The notes under the pieces: model-generated
Seen by the model: only the letters and a program-made list of their open reading frames with translations
What the model was told of the DNA's origin: nothing
Databases searched by the model: none
Translations under genes and position numbers: made by a program
Assembly: GCA_937920105.1 (NCBI GenBank)
Contig: CALETH010000014.1
Span: 1-41,962, forward strand
From: an uncultured Bacteroidota bacterium
GTDB taxonomy: Bacteria > Bacteroidota > Ignavibacteria > UBA10030 > UBA8401
Direction: 5' to 3'
DNA: 41,962 nt
Shown: in pieces, positions 40,480 to 41,962 of the stretch
Numbering within the stretch: the first letter of the stretch is position 1
Layout of the letters: each line of letters starts with the position of its first letter

Positions 40480-41310
40480 TTATCTATATTTTACTTCAAG
40501 ATTATGAATTTCAATAAGCGGTTTCAAAAATTCTTCCAACGCAGAAAGATTGTATTGACTTGCTGCATCACACAATGCTTTTTCCGGACAAGGATGTGCT
40601 TCAATAAAAATTCCATCCACACCAGCAGCAACACCAGCACGAGCAATGGTTGGCAAAAATTCTCTTGCTCCGCCTTTTGGGTCCGCACTGGGAATTCCAT
40701 ACTTGCGAATGGAATGCGTAATATCAAACACAACCGGATATCCGGTTTGATGAAGATGATAAAAACTTCGCGGGTCAACAATCAAATCATTATAACCAAA
40801 AGTGTAGCCGCGTTCGGTTAAGATAATTTTTTCATTTCCGCTATCAACAACTTTTTGTGCTGGTTTGCTCATGTTTTCCGGAGCGAGAAATTGTCCGTGT
40901 TTGATGTTCACCACTTTTCCGGTTTTTGCTGCTGCAACCACTAATGTTGTTTGCATGCACAAATACGCAGGAATTTGAATAACATCTACCACTTCTGTAC
41001 AGGATTTGATTTGTTCAGGATAATGAACATCCGTGAGAATTGGCAACGAAAATTCTTTTTTGATTTTGGAAAGCGTTTCCAATCCCTTTTCAAGTCCCGG
41101 ACCGTCATAATAGTGAACAGAACTTCGGTTATCTTTTTGGAATGAGGATTTATAAATGAGTGGTAGATGAAGTTTTTCGGAAATTTTTTTGAGTGTTTCC
41201 GCTGTTTTTGCCATGATGGAATATTCTTCTATTACACACGGACCGGAAATAAGAAAAAGTTCTTTCGCTCCGCACTGAATACTTCCCACAGGTACAATTT
41301 TTTTTTGCAT
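40480..41310 (-). CDS. kdsA: 3-deoxy-8-phosphooctulonate synthase, metal-dependent class
   Basis: A 276-residue cytosolic enzyme that condenses arabinose 5-phosphate with phosphoenolpyruvate to Kdo 8-phosphate, a precursor of LPS core sugar. Substrate-site segments are YKSSFQKDNRSS, NIKHGQFLAPE and ILTERGYTFGYNDL. The metal ligands of the Aquifex-type enzyme are present: C25 (ISGPCVIEE), H199 (FDITHS), E237 (FIEAHPCPEKAL) and D248. The metal-independent E. coli type has Asn in place of C25. It is the first gene of the Kdo cluster and is divergent from the AAA ATPase gene across a 222-base AT-rich gap. No Shine-Dalgarno is visible. Confidence 0.96.
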   Translation of the reverse strand: MQKKIVPVGSIQCGAKELFLISGPCVIEEYSIMAKTAETLKKISEKLHLPLIYKSSFQKDNRSSVHYYDGPGLEKGLETLSKIKKEFSLPILTDVHYPEQIKSCTEVVDVIQIPAYLCMQTTLVVAAAKTGKVVNIKHGQFLAPENMSKPAQKVVDSGNEKIILTERGYTFGYNDLIVDPRSFYHLHQTGYPVVFDITHSIRKYGIPSADPKGGAREFLPTIARAGVAAGVDGIFIEAHPCPEKALCDAASQYNLSALEEFLKPLIEIHNLEVKYR

Positions 41311-41532
41311 GAATGAAATAAATAATAAACGATAGTAAATTGCTTCTCAAAATACGGAATGTGTGCGGAATTTTCAAATGAGAACAACAAAAAAATAATA
41401 GAGAGATTTGTAAAAATCGTCAAAACTATCCATTTTTTATTATTTTTTGCAATTTTTTTGCAAAAATTATTGATTTTTGGAAAAATTATTATTATTATTG
41501 AATACACACTAATTTTTTTTGAGGGTAAAAAC

Positions 41533-41962
41533 ATGCTGTTACGTTTTAAAATCAAAAACTTTCGCTCTATTAAAGAAGAAATTCTTCTGGATTTACAGGC
41601 AACGAAAGATGAAACCCTAAAAGAACAAGCAGTTTTTGATGTAGGAAAAACTGCTCTTTTAAAATCTGTAGCTATATATGGACCTAACGCCTCGGGAAAG
41701 AGCAATTTGCTAAAAGCTATGGTAATTTTTCGCATGTTGATTTTGGAATCAATGTTACGAAATAACATGAACCTAGAATTACCGAATGAATATTTTAAAT
41801 TAAGTTCAGAAACAGAAAATAAACCCTCTTTCTTTGAAGCAGAATTTTTTATTGGCAATGATATATATTTTTATGGATTTGAAATAAACAAAAATAAAGT
41901 TTGTTCTGAATGGTTAAAACAAAAAAAAGGGAAAAAAGTTTTATTTGAAAGAATCGAACAAA
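41533..41962 (+). CDS. AAA15-type ATPase, 5' part only (runs off the window)
   Basis: The first 143 codons of an ATPase cut by the window end. It starts LLRFKIKNFRSIKEEILLDL and has a Walker A GPNASGKSN at ~50-58, the pattern of the COG1106/AAA15 (SMC/OLD-like) proteins. Many of these are found in defence modules (AbiLii-, RloA- and OLD-like), usually with a partner such as RloB downstream, but housekeeping RecF-like roles cannot be excluded from this part. ATG 41533 has GAGGG 7 bases upstream. The 222 bases before it hold only AT-rich DNA with TTTTTTGCAA direct repeats and the presumed divergent promoters. Confidence 0.8.
   Translation, partial: MLLRFKIKNFRSIKEEILLDLQATKDETLKEQAVFDVGKTALLKSVAIYGPNASGKSNLLKAMVIFRMLILESMLRNNMNLELPNEYFKLSSETENKPSFFEAEFFIGNDIYFYGFEINKNKVCSEWLKQKKGKKVLFERIEQ

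Overview
The window looks like chromosomal DNA of a Gram-negative, AT-rich bacterium of the Bacteroidota/Chlorobiota/Ignavibacteriota/Kapabacteria superphylum. The evidence is a type IX secretion (T9SS) C-terminal sorting domain, a PorQ-like outer-membrane protein, TonB-dependent receptors paired with lipoproteins, bacillithiol synthesis (BshA) and Kdo/LPS synthesis. Several genes have clear AGGAG-type ribosome binding sites, and one promoter reads TTGACA-17-TATATT. That fits an Ignavibacteria/Kapabacteria-like lineage better than a classical Bacteroidetes one (inference). No rRNA, tRNA, CRISPR array, phage or complete insertion sequence was seen. Genes are dense, and no gap between genes exceeds 300 bases.

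Layout. 1-1.7 kb: a doubtful small membrane ORF and a PcaF/PaaJ-type thiolase. 1.75-9.6 kb (minus): an envelope block read as poly-Gly lipoprotein > TonB receptor > lipoprotein > TonB receptor > [131-bp palindromic element] > lipoprotein > HEAGH membrane protein, with overlapping or almost abutting genes. 9.7-13.2 kb (minus): two translationally coupled histidine kinases, the second with receiver domains at both ends, followed by an intrinsic terminator. 13.3-15.3 kb (plus): a large T9SS-exported protein. 15.4-17.5 kb (minus): an SDR oxidoreductase, a SUKH-domain protein and a transglutaminase-like protein. 17.7-28 kb (plus): porQ, ccdA, nrnA, pepA, a small membrane protein, bshA, a six-SLBB polysaccharide-export protein, the SRP RNA and rng. 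28.1-33.2 kb (plus): FSA-type transaldolase, gcvT, comB, ftsK. 33.4-37.8 kb (plus): two lipoproteins, a TIG/lipase-like protein and a beta-propeller lipoprotein, none of known function. 37.8-41.3 kb (minus): the Kdo cluster. 41.5 kb to the end: the 5' part of an AAA15-type ATPase.

Most interesting point. Between kdsA and a kdsC-like phosphatase, where kdsD (arabinose-5-phosphate isomerase, SIS+CBS) would be expected, lies one ORF that joins an FSA/transaldolase-like barrel to a KdsD-type CBS pair. The catalytic Lys and phosphate-site Arg are kept, but the usual Asn28 and Thr109 (E. coli FsaA numbering) are replaced by Thr and His. I propose a KdsD replacement that makes arabinose 5-phosphate by aldol chemistry; this is a hypothesis. 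The last gene of this cluster encodes a membrane-anchored HEPN-like protein with an R-N-x3-H motif.

A second theme is intergenic palindromic DNA: a 70-bp cloverleaf element with three solo half-copies, 31-33-bp palindromes that share a core but differ in their arms, and a 131-bp nested inverted repeat between two genes of the receptor block.
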